DNA from: Nocardiopsis gilva YIM 90087
GTDB taxonomy: Bacteria > Actinomycetota > Actinomycetes > Streptosporangiales > Streptosporangiaceae
Length of the DNA stretch: 64,000 nucleotides
Direction: 5' to 3'
NCBI RefSeq assembly: GCF_002263495.1
Contig: NZ_CP022753.1
Coordinates: 5,696,312-5,760,311 of the forward strand
Shown here: positions 1 through 13,139 of the stretch, piece after piece
How positions within the stretch are numbered: the stretch's first letter is position 1
Layout of the letters: each line of letters starts with the position of its first letter
Notes under the pieces: model-generated
The model's database searches: none
What the model was told of the DNA's origin: nothing
The model's input: the letters and a program-made list of their open reading frames with translations, nothing else
Made by a program: the position numbers and the translations under genes

Positions 1-4946
<4,946 letters not shown>

Positions 4947-5119
4947 TTCATACACCCTCGCCGCAAGCGGGCGGGTAAACCTGGAAGAGATAACCCTGAC
5001 CGACCATGACTCGCATCATGGCCAATCAAAGGAACCCCGAGCACCCCGCAACCACAGGTGGTTCCGTGTGCTCAAAAGGGGCCAAAACAAACTTGGCTGA
5101 AAGAAAAACAAACACGCGC

Positions 5120-5142
5120 TGTTGAGTTCTCAAGAAACAACC
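5120..5142 (-). promoter_or_regulatory. boxA-like rRNA leader motif
   Basis: The reverse strand reads GTTTCTTGAGAACTCAACAG. It matches the conserved TTGAGAACTCAACAG block found in actinobacterial rRNA leaders just upstream of 16S, where it is thought to act in antitermination and processing. It lies about 175 nt before the 16S 5' end, downstream of the promoter. Confidence 0.7.
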
Positions 5143-5224
5143 GCTCATCCCATACAAGCCGACGTTTCCGTCTAACTTTTCTGTAGAGGCGGTGCGTTCT
5201 GCATATTTATTGGGATTTCCCCAT

Positions 5225-5247
5225 TCGGAGCTTATCAGATGCTCCGA
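5225..5247 (-). other. Leader hairpin of the rRNA operon
   Basis: TCGGAGC at 5225-5231 pairs perfectly with GCTCCGA at 5241-5247, leaving a 9-nt loop. The hairpin lies about 20 nt downstream of the -10 element of the rRNA promoter, so it would form at the very 5' end of the pre-rRNA. There is no U-run, so it is more likely a processing or stability element than a terminator. The function is inferred. Confidence 0.5.
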
Positions 5248-5265
5248 CTTGAGGCCAACCCTTCA

Positions 5266-5293
5266 AGCTTACTCCCGAATTCGCCTCAGTCAA
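5266..5293 (-). promoter_or_regulatory. rRNA operon promoter
   Basis: On the reverse strand, TTGACT (5288-5293) and TAAGCT (5266-5271) are separated by 16 bp. These are near-consensus -35 and -10 boxes for the housekeeping sigma factor and resemble Streptomyces rrn promoters. The start point would fall near 5259, giving a leader of about 310 nt before 16S. Additional tandem promoters may exist upstream but I cannot point to one. Confidence 0.7.
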
Positions 5294-5370
5294 GAACTGC
5301 GGTGTTTTCCGGAGTGATTCCACCCTAGCGTGTCGATCCGAGTGCTCGGACCAGTTCGTCAGAGTGGGGA

Positions 5371-5408
5371 GAACCGGCTCGCCCACGGGCTGGGCCCGTG
5401 TTCGGTTC
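5371..5408 (-). terminator. Hairpin downstream of pcrA
   Basis: CACGGGC/GCCCGTG (5384-5390 with 5394-5400, loop TGG) is nested inside outer arms GAACCG/CGGTTC (5371-5376 with 5403-5408). It lies about 80 nt past the pcrA stop and before the rRNA promoter region. It has no U-run, so it is at best a GC-hairpin terminator. Confidence 0.4.
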
Positions 5409-5485
5409 GCTCGGTGCTCCCCAAGACTACAAGCCTCGGGACGGTGCTCTGGACGGTTTCACTGAGTTGTGAGCAACCGACCAGG

Positions 5486-7831
5486 TCACAGCTTCTCGAT
5501 CGGTGCGAACTTCACGAGGAAGTCCTTCTCGCCGATGTCCGCTCCGAAGTCGATGCGGGCCTTGGTCTTGTCCCCGACACCATCGACGAGCTGCACCGTC
5601 CCAAGTCCGAACGAGTCGTGGTTCACCTTGTCCCCAGGACTCAGTGTCGGCACGTTCCCGGCCGCCTTCTTCGTCGACGGCTCACTCCTGCGGCGTGTGA
5701 TCGGTGCGCTGGCGCCGAACGACGATTCGGCACGGCGCCACTCGATGAGTTCCTTCGGGATCTCATCGATGAACCGCGACGGAGGGTTGTACGAGGGTGT
5801 GCCCCAAGCGCTCCGCACCGCCGATCGGCTCAGGAAGAGCCGCTCCTGGGCACGGGTGATCCCCACGTACGCCAGGCGCCGCTCCTCCTCCAGCTCGGCC
5901 TTCTCCCCCAGCGTGCGCATGTGCGGGAAGACTCCGTCCTCCATACCGGTGAGGAACACGACCGGGAACTCCAGCCCCTTGGCCGAGTGCAGCGTCATCA
6001 GCGTGACGACGCCACCGTGCTCGTCCGTGTCCGGGATCTGGTCGGTGTCGGCCACGAGGGAGATCTGCTCCAGGAAGTCGACCAGCGTGGGTTCCGGTAC
6101 GGATGCCCCACCGGACGGTTCCTCTTCCTCGTCCCCGTGCTCCGGGCGCTCCGCAGGCTCTGTGGCCTGTGCCGCTACCTCGTCCGCTTCCTCTAGCCCG
6201 TCGTCCTCCGGGTAGAGCGATCCGGTGAACGACGCTTCGAACTCGCGGGCCACGCCCACGAACTCCTCCAGGTTCTCCACCCGGCTCTCGTCCTGGATGT
6301 CCTTGGAGTTGGTGAGCTCCGACAGATACCCCGTCCGCTGCAGCACCGCCTCGACCATCTCCGCCGGGGAGCTGTCGGGAACCAGGCCCTCCAGTTCCTC
6401 CAGCAGAGCCACGAACTCGCGGATGGCCTTCAGCGACCGCGTGGCCAGCCCGGGTGCTTCCTCTGCCCGGCGCAAGGCCTGCGAGAACGAGATCCGCTCG
6501 CGCGCCGCGAAGAGCTCGATGGTCTCCTCCGCGCGGTCGCCGATCCCCCGCTTGGGAACGTTCAGGATTCGGCGCAAGCTGACCGTGTCCTCCGGGTTGG
6601 CCAGTACCCGCAGGTAGGCGAGGATGTCCCGGATCTCCTTGCGCTCGTAGAAGCGCACAGCGCCGACGATCTTGTACGGCAGGCCGGTCCGGATGAACAC
6701 GTCCTCGAATACACGCGACTGCGCGTTGGTCCGGTAGAACACCGCGACCTGGCCCGGGTTGCACGCACCCTCGTCGGTCAGCCGGTCGATCTCGCCGACG
6801 ACGAACGACGCCTCGTCGTGTTCGTTGTCGGCCACATAGCCCGTGATCGACGGCCCGATGCCCTGCTCCGACCACAGCTTCTTGACCGGGCGCCCCGGGT
6901 TCCGGTCGATGAGTGCGTTGGCCGCGTTCAGAATGTTCTGCGTGGAGCGGTAGTTCTGCTCCAGCAGGATCGTGCGCGCCTCGGGATAGTCGCGCTCGAA
7001 CTCCAGGATGTTGCGGATGGTCGCGCCACGGAACGCGTAGATCGACTGGTCGGCGTCGCCCACCACGCACAGCTCGGACTGCGGCACGACAGCGTCCGCA
7101 CCGCCCTCGCCCACCAGCAGGCGCACCAGCTCGTACTGGGCGTGGTTGGTGTCCTGGTACTCGTCGACGAGCACGTGCCGGAACCGCCGGCGGTAGTGCT
7201 CGGCGACGTCCGGGAACATCTGCAGCAGGTTGACCGTGATCATGATCAGGTCGTCGAAGTCCATGGCGCCGGCCTCGTGCAGCCGCCGCTGGTAGAGCGT
7301 GTAGGCCTCCGCGAGCTTCTTCTCCTGCTCGGTCTGTGCCTGCTCGGTGAAGGTGTCGTAGTCGATCAGCTCGTTCTTGAGGTTCGACACCTGCGCGGAG
7401 AACGACTTCGGCGGGAACCGCTTGGGGTCGAGGTCCATCTCCTTGCAGACCAGCTGCATGAGCCGCTTGGAATCGGCCGCGTCATAGATCGTGAAGCTGC
7501 TCGGGTACCCCAGGCGCCCGCCCTCGCGGCGGAGGATGCGCACGCACGCGGAGTGGAACGTCATAATCCACATGGCGCTGGCGACACGCCCGCCCAAGAG
7601 GTCCTCGATGCGCTCCCTCATCTCGGCCGCGGCCTTGTTGGTGAAGGTGATCGCGAGCACCTCGCCCGGACGCACGCCCCGCTCGGCCAGCAGGTAGGCG
7701 ATGCGATGGGTGAGGACCCGGGTCTTGCCGGACCCGGCACCGGCAACGATCAGGAGCGGGCCGCCGGAGTGTGTCACGGCGTCGCGCTGAGGAACGTTCA
7801 GGCCTTCGAGAAGCTGCTCTTGGGAGGACAC
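5486..7831 (-). CDS. pcrA: ATP-dependent DNA helicase PcrA/UvrD
   Basis: This is a superfamily 1 3'-5' DNA helicase of repair and replication restart, 781 aa, the family's usual length. Motifs appear in order: Walker A GAGSGKT near the N terminus, motif Ia TFTNKAAAEM, motif II DEYQDTN, motif III GDADQSIYAFRGA, motif V TLHSAKGLEFPVVF and motif VI VGITRAQ. An acidic insert follows the 2B region, and the tail resembles the C-terminal module of PcrA (FGLGTV, then a DFG segment). I place the start at GTG 7831 because residues upstream have no helicase character; the frame itself stays open to 8032. No Shine-Dalgarno is visible, but TAGTCT sits 7 nt before the GTG, so a leaderless mRNA is plausible. 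Confidence 0.96.
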   Translation of the reverse strand: MSSQEQLLEGLNVPQRDAVTHSGGPLLIVAGAGSGKTRVLTHRIAYLLAERGVRPGEVLAITFTNKAAAEMRERIEDLLGGRVASAMWIMTFHSACVRILRREGGRLGYPSSFTIYDAADSKRLMQLVCKEMDLDPKRFPPKSFSAQVSNLKNELIDYDTFTEQAQTEQEKKLAEAYTLYQRRLHEAGAMDFDDLIMITVNLLQMFPDVAEHYRRRFRHVLVDEYQDTNHAQYELVRLLVGEGGADAVVPQSELCVVGDADQSIYAFRGATIRNILEFERDYPEARTILLEQNYRSTQNILNAANALIDRNPGRPVKKLWSEQGIGPSITGYVADNEHDEASFVVGEIDRLTDEGACNPGQVAVFYRTNAQSRVFEDVFIRTGLPYKIVGAVRFYERKEIRDILAYLRVLANPEDTVSLRRILNVPKRGIGDRAEETIELFAARERISFSQALRRAEEAPGLATRSLKAIREFVALLEELEGLVPDSSPAEMVEAVLQRTGYLSELTNSKDIQDESRVENLEEFVGVAREFEASFTGSLYPEDDGLEEADEVAAQATEPAERPEHGDEEEEPSGGASVPEPTLVDFLEQISLVADTDQIPDTDEHGGVVTLMTLHSAKGLEFPVVFLTGMEDGVFPHMRTLGEKAELEEERRLAYVGITRAQERLFLSRSAVRSAWGTPSYNPPSRFIDEIPKELIEWRRAESSFGASAPITRRRSEPSTKKAAGNVPTLSPGDKVNHDSFGLGTVQLVDGVGDKTKARIDFGADIGEKDFLVKFAPIEKL

Positions 7832-7838
7832 GTCACCA

Positions 7839-7844
7839 AGACTA
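7839..7844 (-). promoter_or_regulatory. Candidate leaderless -10 element of pcrA
   Basis: TAGTCT on the reverse strand ends exactly 7 nt before the proposed GTG start of pcrA at 7831, which has no ribosome-binding site. This spacing is what leaderless actinobacterial genes show. I find no good -35 box. Inferred. Confidence 0.4.
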
Positions 7845-8035
7845 CGAGCCTTCGCGAGGGGACATCTCCTTCTCTCAGCTGATCCCTCGCATCGCCGGGA
7901 ATCGGCTGAGAACGTCCCTCCTGATGAGGGGATATCCGCACCGTGCGCGGCGCTGAGGGACGGCCGGACCAGGTGCGGCGCGGACGGGTGGCGGACGAGT
8001 GACTGTCCGGCGCGCCTACCCTGGATGGGCACTTG

Positions 8036-8054
8036 AGGTGATCAGTGATCACCT
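8036..8054. promoter_or_regulatory. 19-bp perfect palindrome before the nucleoside hydrolase gene
   Basis: AGGTGATCA and TGATCACCT flank a single G, giving 9+1+9 perfect dyad symmetry. It lies 28 bp upstream of the GTG start at 8083 and just after a TACCCT candidate -10 near 8017. The size and symmetry fit a dimeric repressor operator, for example of the GntR type. The cognate regulator is not evident in the window. Confidence 0.5.
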
Positions 8055-8082
8055 TGGACGAATGAGACAACGTGGGGGAAAC

Positions 8083-9018
8083 GTGCGGGTCTTTGTCGAT
8101 TGCGACCCTGGTATCGACGACGCGCTGGCGCTGGCCTACCTGACCGCGCGGCCCGATGTGGAGATCGTCGGCATCGGCGCGGTGTTCGGTAACAACAGCG
8201 TCGACATCACCACCGACAACGCGCTGCGGCTGATGGAGCTCTACGGCCGTTCCGGTGTCCCGGTGGCGCGCGGTGCGTCGCGGCCGCTGGTCCAGCCGCC
8301 GCATCTCGCCGAGTCGGTGCACGGCGCCAACGGCCTGGGCGACGTCGAGACCCCCGCTCCCGCGAGCGCTCCGGTCGAGGAGTCCGCGGCCGAGCTGCTG
8401 GTCCGGCTGGCGCGCTCGGCCCCCGGCGAGATCGACGTGCTTGCGGTCGGCCCGCTGACCAACCTGGCGGTGGCGCTGTCGCTTGAGCCGGAGCTGCCGA
8501 AGCTGGTCCGCCGCGTCGTGATCATGGGCGGCGCGGTGCAGGCGCCGGGCAACGTGACCCCGTGGGCCGAGGCCAACACCTCCAACGACCCCGAGGCCGC
8601 CGAGGTGGTGTTCGCGGCCGGGTTCGACCTGTCGCTGGTCGCGCTGGACATCACCATGAAGACCGTGGCGACCGGCGCGTGGCTCGACGAGCTGAAGACG
8701 GTCGAGGGCGAGCGCGCCCAGAAGACCTCGGCGTTCCTCGACTTCTACGTGGGCTGGTACAGCAACGTCTTCGGGGTCCGCCAGTGCGCGATGCACGACC
8801 CGCTGGCCGCCGCGATCCTGCTGGACCCGGAGATCGTGACCACGTCCATCGACGTTCCGGTCCGAGTGGAGCTGAAGGGCGAGCACACGCGCGGGCTGAC
8901 CATCGCCGACCTGCGCCCGGACGCCGCCGACCACGCCGATGACCGTCCCAAGATCACGCTGGTCCAGGAGGTCGACGGCGAGGCCTTCCTCAAGCGGATG
9001 ATGGACGCGCTGCGCTGA
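8083..9018 (+). CDS. Inosine-uridine preferring nucleoside hydrolase family protein
   Basis: Members cleave the N-glycosidic bond of ribonucleosides for salvage. The N terminus VFVDCDPGIDDALAL holds the aspartate-rich calcium and ribose site of the family (DxDxGxDD). Further family features are NVTPWAEANTSNDPEAA in the middle and CAMHDPLAAA, whose histidine/aspartate pair completes the active site. The length is 311 aa from GTG 8083, preceded by GGGGGAA at a good distance; the frame is open upstream to 7999 without family sequence. It is transcribed divergently from pcrA and stands alone. Substrate preference cannot be read from sequence. Confidence 0.9.
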   Translation: MRVFVDCDPGIDDALALAYLTARPDVEIVGIGAVFGNNSVDITTDNALRLMELYGRSGVPVARGASRPLVQPPHLAESVHGANGLGDVETPAPASAPVEESAAELLVRLARSAPGEIDVLAVGPLTNLAVALSLEPELPKLVRRVVIMGGAVQAPGNVTPWAEANTSNDPEAAEVVFAAGFDLSLVALDITMKTVATGAWLDELKTVEGERAQKTSAFLDFYVGWYSNVFGVRQCAMHDPLAAAILLDPEIVTTSIDVPVRVELKGEHTRGLTIADLRPDAADHADDRPKITLVQEVDGEAFLKRMMDALR

Positions 9019-9082
9019 CATACCCGTGATCCACCGCGGGGGCCGATGCGCCCGAGGTGGGATGACGAGGCTTTGGCCCTCG

Positions 9083-9112
9083 AACGGCGGTGCCGGTCAT
9101 GGCACCGCCGTT
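9083..9112. terminator. Bidirectional terminator between convergent genes
   Basis: AACGGCGGTGCC (9083-9094) and GGCACCGCCGTT (9101-9112) form a perfect 12-bp stem with a 6-nt loop. It sits between the 3' ends of the nucleoside hydrolase gene and the response regulator gene, and the + side continues TTGTCGTCTT. Confidence 0.75.
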
Positions 9113-9131
9113 GTCGTCTTCGCCCGATGGG

Positions 9132-9821
9132 TCAGACCAGCTTGCGCGCCGTCGCCCAGCGGCTCAGTTCGTGGCGGTTGGACAGCTGGAGCTTGCGCAG
9201 CACCGAGGACACGTGGGTCTCCACCGTCTTCACCGAGATGAAGAGTTCCTTGGCCACTTCCTTGTAGGCGTAGCCGCGCGCGATGAGGCGCAGGACCTCG
9301 CGTTCGCGCTGGGTGAGCCGGTCGAGCTCGGGGTCCATGGGCGGGGCGTCGGTGGCCGCGAAGGCGTCCAGCACGAAGCCGGCCAGGCGCGGGGAGAACA
9401 CGGCGTCGCCGTCGGCGACTCGGACGATGGCGTTGGCGAGCTCCTTGCCGGAGATCGTCTTGGTGACGTACCCGCGTGCACCGCCACGAACGACGCCGAT
9501 CACGTCCTCGGCGGCGTCGGACACCGACAGCGCCAGGAACCGGATCTCCGGATGCGAACCGAGGACCCGGCGCAGCACCTCCACCCCGCCGCCCCCGGGC
9601 AGGTGGACGTCGAGCAGGACGAGGTCGGGCTGCTGCTCGCCGATGACGCGCACGGCGCCGTCGACGTCTCCGGCCTCGCCGACGACTTCGACGGCGTCCC
9701 CGAGTTCCCCGCGGACTCCGCTGCGGAAGAGCCGGTGGTCATCCACGATCACGACGCGCGGGACCGCGGCGCCGCTGGCAAAAGTGCTGTTGTCGTCTCC
9801 CACATGTCGGACTCTACCCAT
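9132..9821 (-). CDS. NarL/LuxR-family response regulator
   Basis: This 229-aa DNA-binding regulator begins with a receiver domain: VVIVDDHRLFRSGV, phospho-acceptor Asp in LLDVHLP, and the conserved Lys in VTKTISG. A C-terminal LuxR-type helix-turn-helix follows (LTQREREVLRLIARGY, then SVKTVETHVSSVLRKLQLSNR). The start at ATG 9821 has GAGGA just upstream; about 20 poorly conserved residues precede the receiver. It lies 75 nt downstream of the PspC-domain kinase gene in the same direction and is almost certainly its partner. Target genes probably include the divergent PspC/LiaF-like gene; that is inferred. Confidence 0.93.
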   Translation of the reverse strand: MGRVRHVGDDNSTFASGAAVPRVVIVDDHRLFRSGVRGELGDAVEVVGEAGDVDGAVRVIGEQQPDLVLLDVHLPGGGGVEVLRRVLGSHPEIRFLALSVSDAAEDVIGVVRGGARGYVTKTISGKELANAIVRVADGDAVFSPRLAGFVLDAFAATDAPPMDPELDRLTQREREVLRLIARGYAYKEVAKELFISVKTVETHVSSVLRKLQLSNRHELSRWATARKLV

Positions 9822-9896
9822 TGCGTCCTCGTGAATGGGCTTTCACCGCCCGGTCGGGCCGACAGCGGCCACGTCGTCCGGGCCCGCGCCGCTCTG

Positions 9897-11234
9897 CTAG
9901 TCGCTCTCGGAGGCGCGCGGGACGCGCAGCTGCACCTCGGTGCCCTCGCCGCGGGCGGTGCGGATGCGGGCGCTGCCGCCGTGCCGCTCCATGCGGCCGA
10001 CGATCGACCCGCGCACGCCCATGCGGTCCTCGGGGATGTCGTCGAGGTCGAACCCCGATCCCCGGTCGCGCACGAAGATCAGCACCTCGTCCGGGTCGAC
10101 CTCGCCGAACACCGAAATGGAGTCGGCCCCGGCGTACTTCGAGGCGTTGACCATGGCTTCACGGGCGGCGCGCAGCGCGGCCTGGATGTTGTCGTCGATC
10201 TCGCAGTCCCCGACGCACACCACCTCGATCGGCACCCCGTGTACCTCCTCGACCTCGGCCGCCACCCGTTCCAGGGCGGGGGTCACCGTGGCCTCGGCGT
10301 CGGCCGGACGCTGGTAGAGCCAGCCGCGCAGGGCGCGTTCCTGGACGCGGGCCAGACGCTGCACCTCGCGCGGGTCGTCGGCGCGGCGCTGGATGAGGGT
10401 CAGGGTGTGCAGCACGGAGTCGTGGATGTGCGCGGCCAGCTCGGCCCGCTCCTGGTTGCGGATGCGCTCGCGGCGCTCACGGTCGCGCTCACGGACGAGG
10501 CCGATGATCCACGGAGCCGCGATGAGCGAGATCCCGGCGAGCATGGTGATCGCGAACGTCAGCCCGGCGCGCGCGTCCTGGAGCTGCTGTTGGAATCCGA
10601 GGAAGCCGATAACGCCGATGATGACGAGCAGCACGCCGAGCCCGCTGCGCACCCAGCTCTTGCGGCTGTGCAGAACGGTGGCCGACATCCACTCGTCGCG
10701 GACCGCCGGGTTGGCCTGCTGCCACAGGATCGCACCGCCGAGCGCGCCGAAGACGAGGAACCACAGGAGTGGGTCGAAGACGCCCCCGAAGATGAGGAAC
10801 AGCACGCCCAGTCCGCTGGCGAGGGCGAGGTAGGCCAGCAGCTGGCTGACGTCGCGCCCCTTCTGACGCACGCGTTCGTGTTCGCCCGCGTCGGAGCCTT
10901 CGCCCGCGTCCGCCTCCTCGGCCGCGGGTTCCAGTGGGACGAAGAAGAACATGACCAGGTAGACGGCGATGCCGATACCGCCGATGCCCAGCGCGACGAA
11001 GGCGAGCCGCGTCACGACCGGGTCGATGCCGAGGTGCCGGGCGAGGCCCGCCGCGACTCCCCCGAGCAGCCGCCCGTCGCGGACCCGGTACAGCCGCGGG
11101 ATCTCGGTCGCCGTCTCCGTCACTGTCGCGGTGTCCTCGTCTTCGTTGGCTTCGTAGGTGTCGTCGTCTGGGACGTCGTGCCCGTCATCGGTGGTGGTCG
11201 GTGATATCGGACGGTGGTCGCGGGTGTGTTCCAC
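9897..11234 (-). CDS. PspC-domain sensor histidine kinase
   Basis: This 445-aa membrane kinase has an acidic N terminus, then a PspC domain at about residues 47-110 (RLLGGVAAGLARHLGIDP), several transmembrane segments, a HisKA_3-type dimerisation helix with the phospho-His in AHIHDSVLHTL, and a C-terminal HATPase with the N-box AREAMVNASKYAG and the DRGSGFDL G-box. It starts at GTG 11234 after GAGGACAC. Families of this type sense envelope stress. The neighbours are its response regulator downstream and, divergently, another PspC protein, giving a LiaFSR-like module. The signal sensed is not readable. Confidence 0.92.
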   Translation of the reverse strand: MEHTRDHRPISPTTTDDGHDVPDDDTYEANEDEDTATVTETATEIPRLYRVRDGRLLGGVAAGLARHLGIDPVVTRLAFVALGIGGIGIAVYLVMFFFVPLEPAAEEADAGEGSDAGEHERVRQKGRDVSQLLAYLALASGLGVLFLIFGGVFDPLLWFLVFGALGGAILWQQANPAVRDEWMSATVLHSRKSWVRSGLGVLLVIIGVIGFLGFQQQLQDARAGLTFAITMLAGISLIAAPWIIGLVRERDRERRERIRNQERAELAAHIHDSVLHTLTLIQRRADDPREVQRLARVQERALRGWLYQRPADAEATVTPALERVAAEVEEVHGVPIEVVCVGDCEIDDNIQAALRAAREAMVNASKYAGADSISVFGEVDPDEVLIFVRDRGSGFDLDDIPEDRMGVRGSIVGRMERHGGSARIRTARGEGTEVQLRVPRASESD

Positions 11235-11399
11235 GTGTCCTCGATTCCAGGATGCCCCCTTGTCTCCCCTCCGGCATCAGGGGCTCGCCCCCACCCGTCC
11301 CGGAGAGGTTCAGGGTGTGGTCAGGGTCCTCCCGGATGGGAATCTGTGCACGTAACCGGCGACGATGGACGGTGTGAGGGAGACGCGTGGTGACCGACC

Positions 11400-12833
11400 A
11401 TGAGTGACGAACGAGAGCCGACGAACGGCGCCGGGGACCCGGCGTCGGCGACCGGCGACTCCGCGTTCGCACCCGAGGAGCGAGAGCTGCGCCGCCACAG
11501 CGAGACCGGTGTTGTCACGGGGGTGTGCGCCGGGCTGGGCGAGTACACGCGGGTCGACCCGGTGGTGTGGCGGGTCGCGTTCTCGCTGACCGCGCTGAGC
11601 AGCCTCGTCGGCGTCCTGCTGTACATCATGGCGTGGATGGTGATGCGGGACCAGCAGGGCGGTCCCGCCATGGCCGAGCAGCTGCTGAACCGGCGGATCT
11701 CCGCTCGGGCGGTCCCGGCCCTGCTCGGCGCGGGGTTGGCGGTAGCAACCGCGCTCAGTCTCATCGGCGGGTTCGGCTGGGGCACCCTCGTCCTGGCCAC
11801 GCCGCTCATCTTGGGCGTGCTGGTGGCCCACAACCGCGGGGTCGATCTGCGCCACGCCTATCGCGAGCTGCCGTCCCTGCTGCGGTCGGGCGGGCCGCCG
11901 CCGACCGCTCCGGCCCCGGCCCCCACACCCGCCTACTACAACCCCGCTCAGCCGTGGGCGCAGGCACCCAGCGGACCGATCGACCTGGCGGTGATCGCCG
12001 GGCCGACGCCCGAGGCGGGCGAGCACTCCGGGGAGCACCCGCACGAGCCGGGCGAGAGCGACGACGGCGACGAAGGCGGACCTTCGACTTGGGCGTCGGA
12101 CGCGAGAGAGGGGCGCCGAGAGGCGCGCCAACGCCGCCGGGAGGCGCGCGAGCGTCGTCGGGCGGCGCGCAGGAACCGAGGCGTGCGCCTGTGCACCCTC
12201 GTCTTCTGGGCCCTCCTCGTGGCCACCGGACTTGCGCTCATGCGCACCGGTGGATCCCCCTTGTCGGCCCTGGTGGGGCCCGAGACCGGCCCGGTCTATC
12301 TGGGAAGCGTCGTCGTGATCATCGGATTGGCCCTGATCCTGGGCGCCTGGGTCGGGGACCCGCGCGGGCTGATGGCCCTGGGTCTCGTGGGGACGCTGCT
12401 CCTGGTGGCCGTGTCGACCGTGGATGTGACGGCGATGCGGTTCGGGACCGCCGAGTGGCGGCCGCGGACCGTAGCCGAGGCGGAGGAGCCCTACGGCCTC
12501 ACTCTCGGCGGAGCGTCGCTCGACCTGACCCGGCTCGATCTGGAGCCCGGTCAGCGGGTGGAGGTCTCCGCGACCGTGGCGGCCGGGGCACTGGACGTGG
12601 AGGTTCCGGACACCGCCCGGGTGGACGTCCACGCCGCCTCGAAGCTCGGCAGGATCTCCGTGGACAACACGCAGCGCGCCGGCACGCGACTGGACGTGCG
12701 GACGACGCTGGAGCCGAAGGCCGCGGAGGCGCGGGCGACCGACGGGAAGGAGGCGTCCGGCGAACCGCCCACGGTGGTCCTGAACCTGGCGTCCTACGTT
12801 GCCGACATGGAGGTGGGGCGTGCGACGCCGTAA
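11400..12833 (+). CDS. PspC-domain membrane protein with LiaF/toastrack-like C-terminal region
   Basis: The 477-aa protein has an acidic N terminus, a PspC domain (residues about 30-90: TGVVTGVCAGLGEYTRVDP), multiple hydrophobic helices, a proline-rich cytoplasmic stretch, an unusual run of Arg/Glu/Ala-rich sequence (about 235-262), more transmembrane helices, and a beta-rich tail with repeating VDVxxASKxGxI-type patterns like LiaF or DUF4097 toastrack domains. It is divergent from the PspC kinase gene across 165 bp and overlaps the next gene by 14 nt. A role as membrane partner or inhibitor of the kinase is inferred by analogy with LiaF. Confidence 0.8.
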   Translation: MSDEREPTNGAGDPASATGDSAFAPEERELRRHSETGVVTGVCAGLGEYTRVDPVVWRVAFSLTALSSLVGVLLYIMAWMVMRDQQGGPAMAEQLLNRRISARAVPALLGAGLAVATALSLIGGFGWGTLVLATPLILGVLVAHNRGVDLRHAYRELPSLLRSGGPPPTAPAPAPTPAYYNPAQPWAQAPSGPIDLAVIAGPTPEAGEHSGEHPHEPGESDDGDEGGPSTWASDAREGRREARQRRREARERRRAARRNRGVRLCTLVFWALLVATGLALMRTGGSPLSALVGPETGPVYLGSVVVIIGLALILGAWVGDPRGLMALGLVGTLLLVAVSTVDVTAMRFGTAEWRPRTVAEAEEPYGLTLGGASLDLTRLDLEPGQRVEVSATVAAGALDVEVPDTARVDVHAASKLGRISVDNTQRAGTRLDVRTTLEPKAAEARATDGKEASGEPPTVVLNLASYVADMEVGRATP

Positions 12834-13038
12834 GACCGACTGGGGTTCGCTGATCGCCGGCCTGCTGTTCGTGGGCCTCGGGATCGCCTTCGTGGTGGGC
12901 CAGCGCACGGACTGGGGGTTCGACCCGATCTGGGTGCTGCCGATTCTCACCATCGGCCTCGGGGTCGCCGGGCTGGCCCGCGCGCTGTCGCGGTCCGCCG
13001 CGTCGGGCGAGGCGCGCGACGACAGAGCCGACACGTAG
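12820..13038 (+). CDS. Small two-helix membrane protein
   Basis: This 72-aa protein begins RRRKTDWGSLIAGLLFVG and has two hydrophobic helices separated by a short polar turn (GQRTDWGFDP), ending in a charged tail. I choose GTG 12820 because GGAGGTGGGG lies just upstream and the gene then overlaps the preceding PspC gene by 14 nt, implying translational coupling. Small membrane proteins in this position follow PspC genes in other actinobacteria. I do not know a function. Confidence 0.75.
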   Translation: MRRRKTDWGSLIAGLLFVGLGIAFVVGQRTDWGFDPIWVLPILTIGLGVAGLARALSRSAASGEARDDRADT

Positions 13039-13080
13039 CCGAGGCGACAAACCAACGACAAACCAACAGCGACAAACCAC

Positions 13081-13117
13081 CACGGCCCCGGACGGGCATC
13101 GCCCGTCCGGGGCCGTG
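13081..13117. terminator. Strong bidirectional terminator hairpin
   Basis: A perfect 17-bp stem (13081-13097 with 13101-13117) has a 3-nt loop ATC. It lies between the 3' ends of the small membrane protein gene and guaA, which converge. No U-run follows, as is usual in high-GC hosts. Confidence 0.75.
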
Positions 13118-13139
13118 CGACGGTCAGGCGACCGCCCGG

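Noticed and set aside
9090-11204. A 704-codon open frame on the + strand
   Set aside because: It lies fully antisense to the response regulator and PspC kinase genes, whose domains are unambiguous. Its composition is typical of a GC-rich shadow frame.
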